This document shows, in pieces, positions 1-9,371 of a DNA stretch of 64,000 bases (position 1 is its first letter; every line of letters begins with the position of its first letter). The DNA lies in contig JAQGOL010000025.1 in NCBI GenBank assembly GCA_028293625.1, forward strand, positions 310,001-374,000. The letters are read 5' to 3'. The translations under genes were made by a program, and so were the position numbers. This DNA comes from Chthoniobacteraceae bacterium. Lineage in GTDB: Bacteria; Verrucomicrobiota; Verrucomicrobiia; Chthoniobacterales; Chthoniobacteraceae. Under the pieces are notes generated by a model, which was given only the letters and a program-made list of their open reading frames with translations, made no database searches and had not been told where the DNA came from.

Positions 1-2541
1 CTCTTCAGCCTCACGCCGGAATCCGTCGCCCTGCCGGCTGCCTGTATATTTATCCACGAAACGATCGAGCTCGACCACGTTTCCGCCGAGCGCCGTATCG
101 ATCAGCGCGGGATGAAGCAGGATCTTCAGTTCCATCAACGGATCAGCCTTTGCCATCGTTACAGCCGTGGGCCGCTGATCAGCCGCGTATACCAGCGCCT
201 GATAGACCAATGTAGCCCGATGCGGAGCACTCCGGAATGTTTGGCCACGCTCATCTTGCACGACCAGGTGAATTTGGTTCCCTTCACCCAACTCCCATCC
301 AAAGCTCGTTAACAATAGTTTCCCCGCGGTTTCCGGCTCACGCCCAATCAGGACGCCTCCAACGCGTGAAAAGCCGCGTAACATCGTGAAGCTGCGTGCA
401 CGTGCAAAGCTGACGCGAGCCGGCGCGGAAATTTTGGATCCTCCCTTCAACGCGGCATTCCCTCCCCCTGTAGCAGGTCGATGGGGTGCAGACCCATTGT
501 GCCCGCCACCGCCACCGCCACCGCCGCCACCGCCACCGCCGCCACCGCCACCGCCGCCACCGCCGCCACCGCCGCCACCGCCGCTTGGCGGCCCGTATGG
601 ATTCGCGGAATTGATCGGCACGCCATCCTCGAACCCGCGACGGATATTTGCCGCCGCTGTGCGTTCATCCGCGCCAGCCTGTCCGGGGAAATAATCATCA
701 TAACTGACAACCGAATCCGCCATTGAGGCGAAGTGCGCGGCGTCCTGACTGTTTTTTGCCCGAAACTCAACGAGTGCCTCGGTGGCTCTGGAAATGGCAG
801 CCCGATCTTCGACAACGTGCAATGCCGGCGGATGATCTCGAAAATTTGCAGCGACCCGATTCGGCTCTGGAAGTTGCTGGACCTCTGCACGCACAATCCG
901 TTGCAACTCAGCCGCTTCACCGGGCGTAAGGATGCGGTCTCCGGAAAGCGCGCTTTCCGCGGCAGCCGTTACATCGCTTCCCTTGGTCCACTGATGGGCG
1001 GCTCGATTAATCGTCACGCGTTCATAGCGCCGGAAAACGTCCCGCTGCGTTTCACTGATCTGTTCAACAGCGTCTCCAAACGCCGAGATATTGCCTTCGA
1101 AAACGTCGCTGAAATGGCCCAAAATGGCGCGTTGAAAGTCAGATGCGCGGGCACTCTCACGCCACGCGGCAGCTTCGACCCGTGCTCGCATGCGCAGATC
1201 GGCTTCCGCATGGGAGAGAACCGTTTTGAGCTGTTCGCCGAACTTGCGGCCGTGGCTGGTGCGCGGCCGCAACGAGCCGGGTTCGGCATTGGCCATCTCC
1301 ATCATTGTCTGCTCCGTTTTCGAAAGGTTCGCCTCTCCAAACGATACCTGCGTCGTGACGCGCTCCGGGTGTTGAGCTGCGGCACGTTTTAAAATGCGGT
1401 CGCGCGCGGAAAGCGATTTCAACTCATAGATTGGGCCGCGGGGGACCAACGCTGCGTTCCACACGCCACGCGCTGCGCTCTCAAACTCAAACTTTGCCCC
1501 TAGAATATTGATCGCCTCTTCATCCTCCTTTGCCAATTTCTGCTCTGGCATCTGTTCGAACGCCTGCGCGGTTTGCTCCCAGGCTTGATCCGCGATCTGC
1601 ACCGCTTGCTCAACTGCAGCAAGATCCTTGGCTTGCTGGAGCCTGAGTTCAATCTGTTCAAAGGCGATTTTCTTTTCCTGAAGCCGTGCCGTATGACTCT
1701 CCAACACCGGCGCATTGACGCGCGCGCTCAGACTCACAAAGGCCGGCAGCAGCAGCGCCAGCGAAACATAGGCAAGCATTCGCCGGGCACGACTCAAGTT
1801 CACCAGCAATCCGCGGCTCATGAAGATATGCTCGATTTTCTCCCAGACGTTCCTTGCTTTGGGAAGGGCCGCATCTTCTTCATCGAGCTTAAAATTTAGC
1901 CGGCGTAAGAGATCACACTTGGCTCGGTAACCGATCAGCTCGCTGGCGCGCTCTTCGATTCCCCGCCTGATTTCGGCAGCTTGCACATCGTCGGCTGCTA
2001 TCTCAGCGGTGAGACCGCTATAGAGGCTGTCAAGTTTCTCCAGCTCCTGGTCGATAGCCACCATCTCCTGCGTGGGAGCCATCGGCGGCAACTCGTTCGC
2101 CAGAAGTTTTTCCCTGAGCCGGTCGAACTCGCGTTGCGCGGCCCGATGGATGGCTTCACTGGCGCGGATCTTTCCCCGGCGTCGAAAGTAGAGCGCGAAT
2201 CCTACAAGCACGACTCCCAGGAAAAACCAACTCGAGAACACCGTCATTTCTTCGACTTCCTGCCGCCAGCGCGTCACCTTCTCCAGCGCTGCCACGACCT
2301 GCGGCAAAGTGCTTCCTCCGGAGCGTGTGAGCCACCAAATGGCAATCCAGACCGCAACCGCGCTCACCAATGCCACCTGCGCAACCGATGCCATGAAACC
2401 ACACATGGCAAGCATCCCGGATCGTTGAATCGCGCCAGCTCCCGCCAGGGTCGGCAGCGAACGTGCAAGACGCGGGACAATGAAAAAACGGAGTCCGAAG
2501 GCAGCCGCCAGGCAGACGACAATGAAATGCCATAGTTGCAT
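1..2541 (-). CDS. large membrane-anchored coiled-coil protein with 27-Gly linker (3' end beyond window)
   Basis: This is an unrecognised protein. One uninterrupted frame of 847 codons runs from an ATG at 2541 down to base 1 and leaves the window, so the C-terminus is missing. Hydrophobic segments lie near residues 3-22, 42-72, 101-119 and 254-272. They alternate with charged, Glu/Arg/Gln-rich stretches (about 126-245 and 280-345) typical of coiled coils. Residues 654-680 are 27 consecutive glycines. They are followed by a Ser/Ala/Gly linker and then a mixed alpha/beta-looking segment (about 705-847) that matches no family I know. I infer an inner-membrane protein with long helical arms and a flexible tether to a separate C-terminal domain. 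No clear ribosome binding site precedes the ATG. Shorter open frames in this stretch are shadows of this gene. The gene is secure; the function is unknown. Confidence 0.8.
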   Translation of the reverse strand, partial: MQLWHFIVVCLAAAFGLRFFIVPRLARSLPTLAGAGAIQRSGMLAMCGFMASVAQVALVSAVAVWIAIWWLTRSGGSTLPQVVAALEKVTRWRQEVEEMTVFSSWFFLGVVLVGFALYFRRRGKIRASEAIHRAAQREFDRLREKLLANELPPMAPTQEMVAIDQELEKLDSLYSGLTAEIAADDVQAAEIRRGIEERASELIGYRAKCDLLRRLNFKLDEEDAALPKARNVWEKIEHIFMSRGLLVNLSRARRMLAYVSLALLLPAFVSLSARVNAPVLESHTARLQEKKIAFEQIELRLQQAKDLAAVEQAVQIADQAWEQTAQAFEQMPEQKLAKEDEEAINILGAKFEFESAARGVWNAALVPRGPIYELKSLSARDRILKRAAAQHPERVTTQVSFGEANLSKTEQTMMEMANAEPGSLRPRTSHGRKFGEQLKTVLSHAEADLRMRARVEAAAWRESARASDFQRAILGHFSDVFEGNISAFGDAVEQISETQRDVFRRYERVTINRAAHQWTKGSDVTAAAESALSGDRILTPGEAAELQRIVRAEVQQLPEPNRVAANFRDHPPALHVVEDRAAISRATEALVEFRAKNSQDAAHFASMADSVVSYDDYFPGQAGADERTAAANIRRGFEDGVPINSANPYGPPSGGGGGGGGGGGGGGGGGGGGGGGGGGGHNGSAPHRPATGGGNAALKGGSKISAPARVSFARARSFTMLRGFSRVGGVLIGREPETAGKLLLTSFGWELGEGNQIHLVVQDERGQTFRSAPHRATLVYQALVYAADQRPTAVTMAKADPLMELKILLHPALIDTALGGNVVELDRFVDKYTGSRQGDGFRREAEE
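502..582 (-). repeat. poly-glycine codon tract (27 GGN codons)
   Basis: On the minus strand 27 successive codons are GGC, GGT or GGG. On the plus strand they appear as an irregular mixture of GCC and ACC triplets. The tract is in frame with the long coding sequence around it and reads as polyproline or Ala/Thr repeats in the other frames, which produces spurious open frames. Such tracts are prone to slippage, so length may vary between strains or assemblies. Confidence 0.9.
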
Positions 2542-2844
2542 AAGAGATGGGAGAATTGAATGCGCGGAGAAAGGTCTGCGACGATTCATCGCAAAGCCGC
2601 ACCAAGCAGATGCTACTAACCAACTGATTTATGATTAAACGAAGACAGATAACCGATTGGAATCTGCTTTCAGACTATCAACTTATCATGCGCCTGTCAT
2701 CAAAACATGTCATTATTTGAAACACATTTTCAAATAATTAAAAAACAACATCTAAATCGAATCGGCCACCGCAGATCCACGGCTTTCAAAGCGAGAAAAA
2801 ACTTATTTGCGTCCTTACAACGCACTATGAATTTACGTAAAAAA
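2542..2844. other. AT-rich intergenic region
   Basis: This stretch separates two leftward-reading genes and is visibly more AT-rich than its flanks. A short open frame overlapping it (2707-2907) has no family resemblance and is probably spurious. The only structure I see is the perfect palindrome at 2712-2738. It probably carries the promoter of the gene starting at 2541, but I cannot pick out a convincing -35/-10 pair. Confidence 0.5.
2712..2738. repeat. AT-rich perfect inverted repeat
   Basis: Arms ATTATTTGAAA (2712-2722) and TTTCAAATAAT (2728-2738) are perfectly complementary around a five-base CACAT loop, and six A residues follow shortly on the plus strand. It lies about 170 bases upstream of the gene starting at 2541 and about 107 bases past the stop of the gene ending at 2845. 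It could be an operator or a weak terminator for the cytochrome gene, but a U-tract is missing in the minus direction. Confidence 0.4.
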
Positions 2845-5307
2845 TTACGATTTGGCTTCTTCAGTCAAAAGGTAAGTCATCAGATCGCGCAGCCCTTCTT
2901 TTGTTAACGTTTTGTCCAGGCCCGGGGGCATGAGCGAGCCGGGGAGCGGTTCGGCTTTTGTAATCTGACTCTTCTTCAACTTGGAAACTGCGCCGCCCGG
3001 TTGGGCGATCTGCAGCTCGGCCGCAGTCTCGGAAAGGCGGGTGCCGACGACGACGGTGCCATCGCTTAATGTAACCGTGTAACCGACGGCATCGGGATTA
3101 ATTGTCGCGTTCGGGTCGGTGATGTCCCGCAACACGCTCGCGTAATCGCGATCCATCAGGTTGCCGAGCTCGGGGCCGACGCGGACACCGTCGCCACGCA
3201 GCAGATGGCACGTGGCGCACGCGGCTTTGAATAACTCGCGCCCGGCTCGCCAGTTCCCGCCTGCGATTTCCGGGATGGTGCGCTCCAACTGGTCCGGCGC
3301 GCCGGGTGTGGCGAAGGGGACAAAAAAACGCCGTGTTGCCAATGCGCGCGGACGCGGATCGCGAGTCGTGGAAACCGCAATATCGAGCGCACGCGCCGGA
3401 GTGGCGAGGGTAACGGTGAAGGCGTGCCAGCGCTCCGTCCCGGCGATGGTAAGAGACGACTTATGTTCATTGATCCGTTGGAGCTTCGTGCCGGCCGCTT
3501 CAAGCGTAAGCGCTGCGTCGCTTTGAAAAGTGACAGTCACCGTTTCCGGCTCGGGCTCGTAGTCGAGCCTGGAGAGCGGTTGTGTAGCCGGGATCAACAT
3601 CTGCCACAGGTCGAGCTGGCCACGCAACGTGAGGAGACCATCCATGGCAAGGTTCCGCCACAAGAGATCGTGTCCGGCGCTGCCTCGGGTGAACTCGCGC
3701 GCCGCCATGAAGTCGGGATGCGGCAGCCACCCGCCCCAACGGGTATCGCCGGCTCCGCGCCACTCGGCCAGCACGCCGGAAAGATCGTGCGCGAGATGGA
3801 GTTTGTTGCCGATGGAAAGCGCGTAATTGATGGCACTCACTCGTGGGGCGGTTTCAAAAATCACACTGCGCCGGTCATCGGCAAGCCGCGCGCTTTTTAC
3901 ACGAACCCCGGTTCGCGGCTGGCGTTGTTGCATCTTCACCACGGCGTAACCGGGCCGGATCGTTTCGAGCCGGTCGGCGGCGGAGACGTAGCGGCCCGCT
4001 TCAATCCTGGTCTGCTCCGCGGCGTTTCGCCACTCGGCGGCATCAAGCGGGCGATCAAATGCGACGACCGTTTCCGTTTCGCTCGCGGGCCAGGTCAGGA
4101 CGGGCTGCGGCGTGGCTTTGCCGGCATGACTGATTTTGAAAATACGCCCCTCGCCGCCTGGCCCGTTGCCCCAGTCCGGCGCGCCGGTATGGCAGCAGAC
4201 AACGAGATCGCCTTCGGGCGAGATTGCGCAATCAACCGCCATCAGTCCGAGGCGCGCGAAAAGCTCGGTGTGTGCCACATAACCCGCCGTGGTCTTCGCC
4301 AGTTTGGTGCGCCAAAGTTTGCCACGCGATTCGCCGGTCACGAGCGCATCGTGGCTCCACGATTCCGGCCCGAAACGGCCGCGACCCGCGACTGGTCCAT
4401 TAAAACGAAACCCGCATGTGCTCTCATGCTGCGGCGTGTAGTCAAACACGCTCGGCTCATCAATGACGCCGGGCAACTCGCGCGGATGCCGCGGTGGAAA
4501 ACCGTAATGCCGGCCCGGTTCAAGGTGAAGCAACTCGTCAAAAGGATTTCCGTTTGGCACCCAGGTGGCGCCTTCCTGTTCGGTGCCAAAAAGATCGTCT
4601 TGCGAATTAAATTGCAGCGCCATGATGTAACGCAATCCCGAGGCGAGCTGTTCCACTTTGCCATCGGCCCCAAAACGCAGCAGGCAGCCGCGGCGTTTGT
4701 CCGGGGAATAATGGGACGCGCCGGATTTATCCTTCCAATACGGATTATCGTAGCCGGCATTGCCCATCGTGACGTAAAGGGCGCCATCGGGGCCGCAGGC
4801 AATAGCCATCGAGCTGTCGACGCGGCGATGGTTAAGATACGGCGCCTTTACAAGCTCGGGATCATCAAACCCTTTTAGCACCGTCTCGCGCGAATCGGGA
4901 ATGCCATCACCATCGGTATCGCGCCACCGAACCACGGCATCGGTCAGAACCGCGTAAGGCATTCCGTCTTTCACCAACATCCCAAGCGGATAATCGGGCG
5001 TCGTTTGGGAAGAAAACGTGTCGACTTTATCCTCAAGCCCATCGCCATCGGTGTCGCGCAGCAGATGAAAACGACCGTCGTAACCGCCCGCGAAGAGCCG
5101 TCCATCGGCCGCATACTCGATATTGTTCAGGCTCGTCAGTTTAATCGGCAGTTCGCGCACCGTGAACCCCGGCACCAGCATCGCGATCCCCGCCGAGGCC
5201 GGTGTGAATACAAAGGGCGGCTGTTGATCCGGCACAGGCGGAATCGGGTTCTCAGCGGCGAAAAGCGGGGTGGCGGCGCAGGCGATTGTGGCAAGCAGGA
5301 AGCGCAT
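2845..5307 (-). CDS. secreted PVC-type dehydrogenase/beta-propeller protein with C-terminal cytochrome c domain
   Basis: The 820-residue protein begins with a signal peptide (about residues 1-18, ending in FAAE). An N-terminal propeller-like region follows, of the PVC putative membrane-bound dehydrogenase type, with Ca-binding-like DTDGDG repeats (about 86 and 130). Near the C-terminus is a heme-binding domain with the CxxCH motif CATCH, a GPELGN segment and the GSLMPPGL motif typical of Planctomycetes/Verrucomicrobia heme domains. Such proteins are periplasmic oxidoreductases, often linked to sugar or glycoside oxidation, but the substrate here is unknown. The gene starts 15 bases after the stop of the LarA-like gene on the same strand, so the two are probably co-transcribed. 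Long plus-strand open frames here are antisense shadows. Confidence 0.85.
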   Translation of the reverse strand: MRFLLATIACAATPLFAAENPIPPVPDQQPPFVFTPASAGIAMLVPGFTVRELPIKLTSLNNIEYAADGRLFAGGYDGRFHLLRDTDGDGLEDKVDTFSSQTTPDYPLGMLVKDGMPYAVLTDAVVRWRDTDGDGIPDSRETVLKGFDDPELVKAPYLNHRRVDSSMAIACGPDGALYVTMGNAGYDNPYWKDKSGASHYSPDKRRGCLLRFGADGKVEQLASGLRYIMALQFNSQDDLFGTEQEGATWVPNGNPFDELLHLEPGRHYGFPPRHPRELPGVIDEPSVFDYTPQHESTCGFRFNGPVAGRGRFGPESWSHDALVTGESRGKLWRTKLAKTTAGYVAHTELFARLGLMAVDCAISPEGDLVVCCHTGAPDWGNGPGGEGRIFKISHAGKATPQPVLTWPASETETVVAFDRPLDAAEWRNAAEQTRIEAGRYVSAADRLETIRPGYAVVKMQQRQPRTGVRVKSARLADDRRSVIFETAPRVSAINYALSIGNKLHLAHDLSGVLAEWRGAGDTRWGGWLPHPDFMAAREFTRGSAGHDLLWRNLAMDGLLTLRGQLDLWQMLIPATQPLSRLDYEPEPETVTVTFQSDAALTLEAAGTKLQRINEHKSSLTIAGTERWHAFTVTLATPARALDIAVSTTRDPRPRALATRRFFVPFATPGAPDQLERTIPEIAGGNWRAGRELFKAACATCHLLRGDGVRVGPELGNLMDRDYASVLRDITDPNATINPDAVGYTVTLSDGTVVVGTRLSETAAELQIAQPGGAVSKLKKSQITKAEPLPGSLMPPGLDKTLTKEGLRDLMTYLLTEEAKS

Positions 5308-5322
5308 GGGGAAGAAACGGTT

Positions 5323-6573
5323 TTACGGGAGGTTGCCATCGGCACCGAAGCTCATGTCGCGAGCTTTGCCGATAGCCGTCAATTCGGGACGGGAGGCCAT
5401 TTCATCCCAGAGCGCTTCGGACAACTCCATTTCGACCAGGGACAACGTGTCGGCGATGCGAACAATGCGCGGGCTGGCGGTGCCAAGAGTATCGAGCATG
5501 AGCCCGATGGCTTCACGGTCGGTCTCGCAGTGGATGGGCACTTTTGCGCTCTGCGGGGTGAGAGCCGTCAGCGCGTTAAGAAATGTGATGCGCGAGTTCA
5601 TTTCGCGAACGAGGCGCGTGGTGATGATGTCAGCCATGCCGATCCCGACGGCATTGCCATGGGTCTCCGCGGTGAGACCACGGACAAAGATGCGCCGGAT
5701 AAATGGAGCAGGCCGGTCGTCGCGCCCCAGCATGCTTGAATAGCCGTGAATGCTTCGGCCGATCACGTTTGGGTCCATGCCGGCGCCGCTGATATTTTTC
5801 CCGATGCAATCGACAATGAGCAAATCAATCTCCTCAAATGGGAGCAACGGCATTAATGAGCGCGCCTCAAGCAGGAGGGCGTCTTCCGCGGTTTCCATCA
5901 ATTCCCGCGGCAGGACAACAAGGCGCGCGATCTCCTGGCATTGATTTTCCAAAATCGCCACCCCGCCAAGCACGGGTGCGTTTTGCAAAACAACGGCCGC
6001 CATGCCTCGAATCACGCGCTCATAGCCGAGGCGCATTGCAGCCTGATGCATGGCGATCGCGCCGGTGCGTTTGCCAAGGCCGATGACGCTCATCTTCAGG
6101 AGGCCGCTGCCGAGGGTGCCAAAAAAATCGGTGTGCGGCTTGATTCGATTCACCAGCACAACGCCATCGGCCGCCAGCGCCTCGGTGCTGCAAAAGACCG
6201 GGATGCCATCCGCGCTTTCACCAATCTGCCGCACCTCAAGCGAGGCGTGGATCGGCACGCCCATTGATTCTTCGGTGATGCCGTAGCTTGCGAGCACTTC
6301 ACGTTGGCCTTCCGGGGTCGCCCCGCCATGGCTGCCCATTGCGGGAATGATAAAAGGTTGCGCGCCCGCCTTGTGCAACTGATCAATCACGGCCGCCACA
6401 ATCCGCGCCAATTGCGTGATGCCGCGGCTGCCGACTCCGACCGCAATCCGGGCGCCGGGCCGGATGCGTCCGCGCAATTTTTCAAACTCCGCGTCAAGAG
6501 TCGTGCCAATGTCGACCGGCGCGGATTGAGGGAAACTCTGGCGGACTCGGAGAATGCGGGGGAAGGGATTCAT
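5323..6573 (-). CDS. LarA-like (DUF2088) nickel-pincer racemase family protein
   Basis: This 416-residue protein resembles the LarA N-terminal domain family (DUF2088). The prototype uses a nickel-pincer cofactor for lactate racemisation, and other members act on other 2-hydroxy acids. Family features visible are the glycine-rich segment GSRGITQ, the SHGGATPEGQ motif and the NRIKPHTDF motif. The frame stays open upstream, but I chose the ATG at 6573 because the family starts here and AAAGGGAG lies a few bases upstream, one of the better ribosome binding sites in the window. No larB, larC or larE cofactor genes are in this window, so the cofactor would be made from elsewhere or the protein has another role. 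It likely forms an operon with the downstream cytochrome gene. Confidence 0.8.
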   Translation of the reverse strand: MNPFPRILRVRQSFPQSAPVDIGTTLDAEFEKLRGRIRPGARIAVGVGSRGITQLARIVAAVIDQLHKAGAQPFIIPAMGSHGGATPEGQREVLASYGITEESMGVPIHASLEVRQIGESADGIPVFCSTEALAADGVVLVNRIKPHTDFFGTLGSGLLKMSVIGLGKRTGAIAMHQAAMRLGYERVIRGMAAVVLQNAPVLGGVAILENQCQEIARLVVLPRELMETAEDALLLEARSLMPLLPFEEIDLLIVDCIGKNISGAGMDPNVIGRSIHGYSSMLGRDDRPAPFIRRIFVRGLTAETHGNAVGIGMADIITTRLVREMNSRITFLNALTALTPQSAKVPIHCETDREAIGLMLDTLGTASPRIVRIADTLSLVEMELSEALWDEMASRPELTAIGKARDMSFGADGNLP

Positions 6574-6772
6574 GGCGTCAACTCCCTTTGCGCGGAGGGA
6601 GAGGAATCTCATTTTAAGTTTCCATTTTAAGCAAGGCGTTTGCTTAAACCGAACGAGGCCCCCAATCCCTCGATGACTGCAGCCGGAGGCTCGCCACGTG
6701 AGGTTCAAGCGCGATGGCGCTCCCGATGACTTCGGCCTTGATCCAGCACCGCTTCCCCGGCACTTTGATTTC

Positions 6773-7351
6773 ATGTTCGCTCCGATCGTATTGCTGCTTG
6801 TTGTCGTGATCTATCGCGTCGCTTTTGCGACGCCGCTTAGCAGTGATCTAAGTTGGATGCAAAATTTTGCGCCGCTGACCGCCCTCGCCCTTTGCGGAGC
6901 CACCTGCCTGCCGCGCCGGATGGCGTGGGTGCTGCCGATGGGCATTCTTCTGATCAGCGATTTGCTCCTCAACGCCTTTGTTTACCACGTGCCGCTTTTG
7001 ACCCTGGAGATCGTGCCCCGTTATCTGGTGCTGGCAGCGGTCACTGCGCTCGGCTGTTTTCTGCGTGGAAAAGTACGGCTTCCGGGCCTTTTGGGAGCGG
7101 CCCTGGTCAGCTCCCTTCTTTTCTATGTCGTGACCAATACCGGCTCATGGCTGGGTGAACCGGCTTATTCGAAAACCTTTGCCGGCTGGATTCAGGCGCT
7201 CACGGTCGGACTTCCCGGTTACCCTTCCACCTTCCTTTTCTACCGGCAGACGCTCGCCAGCGATTTGATTTTCACCCTCCTCTTTTCCGCCTGCATGGCT
7301 CTGAGTGCGCATCGCGCCTCGGCCCCGCTCGTTGCTGCTCCGGCCCGCTAA
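6773..7351 (+). CDS. integral membrane protein, DUF6580-type putative transport protein
   Basis: The 192-residue protein is almost entirely hydrophobic, with about five or six predicted membrane helices. The first helix starts directly after MFAP. The motif PLTALALCGA followed by LPRRMAWVLPM resembles DUF6580 putative transport proteins, which look like substrate-binding (S) components of vitamin transporters. I chose the ATG at 6773; the frame is open upstream but those residues are polar and unlike the family. It is divergent from the LarA-like gene and lies 104 bases before lepA. No vitamin genes are adjacent, so the substrate cannot be guessed. Confidence 0.65.
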   Translation: MFAPIVLLLVVVIYRVAFATPLSSDLSWMQNFAPLTALALCGATCLPRRMAWVLPMGILLISDLLLNAFVYHVPLLTLEIVPRYLVLAAVTALGCFLRGKVRLPGLLGAALVSSLLFYVVTNTGSWLGEPAYSKTFAGWIQALTVGLPGYPSTFLFYRQTLASDLIFTLLFSACMALSAHRASAPLVAAPAR

Positions 7352-7455
7352 CAGCGCCGCCGGCTTCTTTTCCGGCCGCTCTTTCCATTCCGGAAGTTGA
7401 CCCGGCGGGAGTCGCCCCGCATAGTCCCCAGCTCGCCACCTGGCGCTTTTCCATC

Positions 7456-9261
7456 ATGCCGCACACTCGTACCCGTAACTTCTGCATCATCGCGCACATC
7501 GACCACGGGAAGACGACTCTTTCCGATCGTCTTCTTGAGCATACCGGCACAATCGAAATGCGCGATTCCCAGGCACAATTTCTCGATTCGATGGACTTGG
7601 AACGCGAACGCGGCATCACCATCAAATCGCATCCGGTCACGATGCGCTACAAGGCGAAGGACGGGCACACTTACAAGCTCAACCTCATGGACACGCCCGG
7701 GCACGTGGACTTCGCTTATGAAGTTTCGCGTTCACTGGCGGCATGCGAAGGCGCCTTGCTGATTGTCGACGCGGCCCAGGGAGTTGAGGCGCAGACGGTG
7801 GCCAATGTGCACCTGGCCAACAAACAAGGCCTCACGCTCATTCCGGTCATCAACAAGATCGATCTGCCCAACGCCGACATCCCGACTGTGCTCAAGCAGA
7901 TCGAAGACATCCTGATGATGCCAAGCGATGCCGCCGTCCTGGCCAGCGCCAAGAACGGGATCGGGATTGAAGAAATTCTCGAGGCAGTCGTGAAGCTCAT
8001 TCCGCATCCGCAGGGCAAGAACACGGAAAAGCTGCGTGCGCTCGTGTTCGACTCCACCTTCGACACGTATCGCGGCGTGGTCATTCACGTCCGGGTCGTC
8101 GACGGCATCATCAAGGCGGGCGATCCGGTCAAGATGATGGCCACCAACAGCACTTATGAAGTCAAGGAAGTCGGCGTCTTCCGACCCGGCCTGGCCAAGA
8201 TGACGGCCATGGAACGGCTCGAGGCGGGCGATGTCGGCTACGTGATCGCCAATATCAAGTCGACCTCGGATGCAAAGGTCGGCGACACTCTCGTTAGCAC
8301 CCGCGCCCCGGCCACCGAGCCGCTGCCTGGGTTCCAGCAGATCCAGCCGATGGTGTTCAGCGGCATCTACCCGATTAACACGGCCGATTTCGAGCATCTC
8401 AAAGTGGCGATGGGCAAGCTCCAGCTCAATGACGCCGCGTTCGTTTTCCAGCCTGAATCAAGCCTTGCCCTCGGGTTCGGCTTCCGATGCGGCTTTCTGG
8501 GATTGCTGCACATGGAGATCATCCAGGAACGGCTCCGGCGCGAGTATGGGATGGACATCATCGCCACGTATCCCTCGGTCATTTACGAGATCCTTAAGAG
8601 CAACGGCGAGACGATCTACGTCGATAATCCGGAGCACATGCCCGATGCCAGTATCATCGCCGAAATCCGCGAGCCGATGGTGCGCTGCTTTATCATGATC
8701 CCCAACGAGAACATCTCCGGGCTCATGCAGCTGATCATGGATAAGCGGGGCGAGGTCAAACACACCGAGAGTCTCGATACCCGGCGCGTCATGCTCACGA
8801 CCGAGCTGCCGCTGAACGAAATCCTGGTCGATTTCGTTGACAAAATCAAATCGATGACCCGCGGCTACGGCTCGATGGACTACGAGCAATGTGGTTACAG
8901 GGCGAACAAGCTGGTCAAGCTCGACATGCTCGTCAACGGCGAGCCGGTGGACGCCTTCAGCTCGATCGTGCATCGCGACAAGGCTGAAGCCCGCGGCCGT
9001 GCCCTGGCCACCAAGCTTAAGGAAGTCATTCCCACCCAGCTCTACGTAGTGGCCATCCAGGCTGCCATCGGCGGCAAGATCGTCGCCCGCGAAAGCGTGA
9101 GCGCGTTGCGCAAGGACGTCACGGCCAAATGCTACGGCGGCGATATCAGCCGTAAACGCAAGCTCCTTGAAAAACAGAAGGAAGGCAAAAAGCGGATGAA
9201 ATCGATCGGCCGGGTCAATATCCCGCAGGAAGCCTTCATTGAAGTGCTGAAGACAAATTAA
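7456..9261 (+). CDS. lepA: elongation factor 4 (LepA)
   Basis: The 601-residue protein is a full-length LepA/EF4, a ribosome-associated translational GTPase that acts during initiation and stalled elongation. The GTPase domain carries AHIDHGKTTL (about residues 13-22), the switch I segment ERGITI, DTPGH and the NKID specificity motif. It is followed by the beta-barrel, EF-G-like domains and the LepA-specific C-terminal domain. The protein ends in the family-typical INIPQEAF-like segment (here VNIPQEAFIEVLK). No strong ribosome binding site is visible before the ATG. It reads in the same direction as the small gene 110 bases downstream. Confidence 0.97.
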   Translation: MPHTRTRNFCIIAHIDHGKTTLSDRLLEHTGTIEMRDSQAQFLDSMDLERERGITIKSHPVTMRYKAKDGHTYKLNLMDTPGHVDFAYEVSRSLAACEGALLIVDAAQGVEAQTVANVHLANKQGLTLIPVINKIDLPNADIPTVLKQIEDILMMPSDAAVLASAKNGIGIEEILEAVVKLIPHPQGKNTEKLRALVFDSTFDTYRGVVIHVRVVDGIIKAGDPVKMMATNSTYEVKEVGVFRPGLAKMTAMERLEAGDVGYVIANIKSTSDAKVGDTLVSTRAPATEPLPGFQQIQPMVFSGIYPINTADFEHLKVAMGKLQLNDAAFVFQPESSLALGFGFRCGFLGLLHMEIIQERLRREYGMDIIATYPSVIYEILKSNGETIYVDNPEHMPDASIIAEIREPMVRCFIMIPNENISGLMQLIMDKRGEVKHTESLDTRRVMLTTELPLNEILVDFVDKIKSMTRGYGSMDYEQCGYRANKLVKLDMLVNGEPVDAFSSIVHRDKAEARGRALATKLKEVIPTQLYVVAIQAAIGGKIVARESVSALRKDVTAKCYGGDISRKRKLLEKQKEGKKRMKSIGRVNIPQEAFIEVLKTN

Positions 9262-9371
9262 AGAAAATCGAGCCGCCGCGTGATTTGTGAAAATAAGTCC
9301 AACAAGTTGCGCTCTGCGGCGTTATAAATAATGCCCGCTCTCTCGGGCGTAACCCCAATCCTTATCCTTCC

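Noticed and set aside
496-585. Triplet array that might look like a CRISPR or VNTR
   Set aside because: It lacks repeat-spacer structure; it is an in-frame run of GGN codons.
386-726. Polyproline and Ala/Thr-repeat open frames on the plus strand
   Set aside because: They are out-of-frame readings of the 27-Gly tract of the long minus-strand gene.
3424-4878. 484-residue open frame on the plus strand
   Set aside because: It is antisense to the cytochrome gene at 2845-5307, whose protein has clear family motifs; the plus reading has none.
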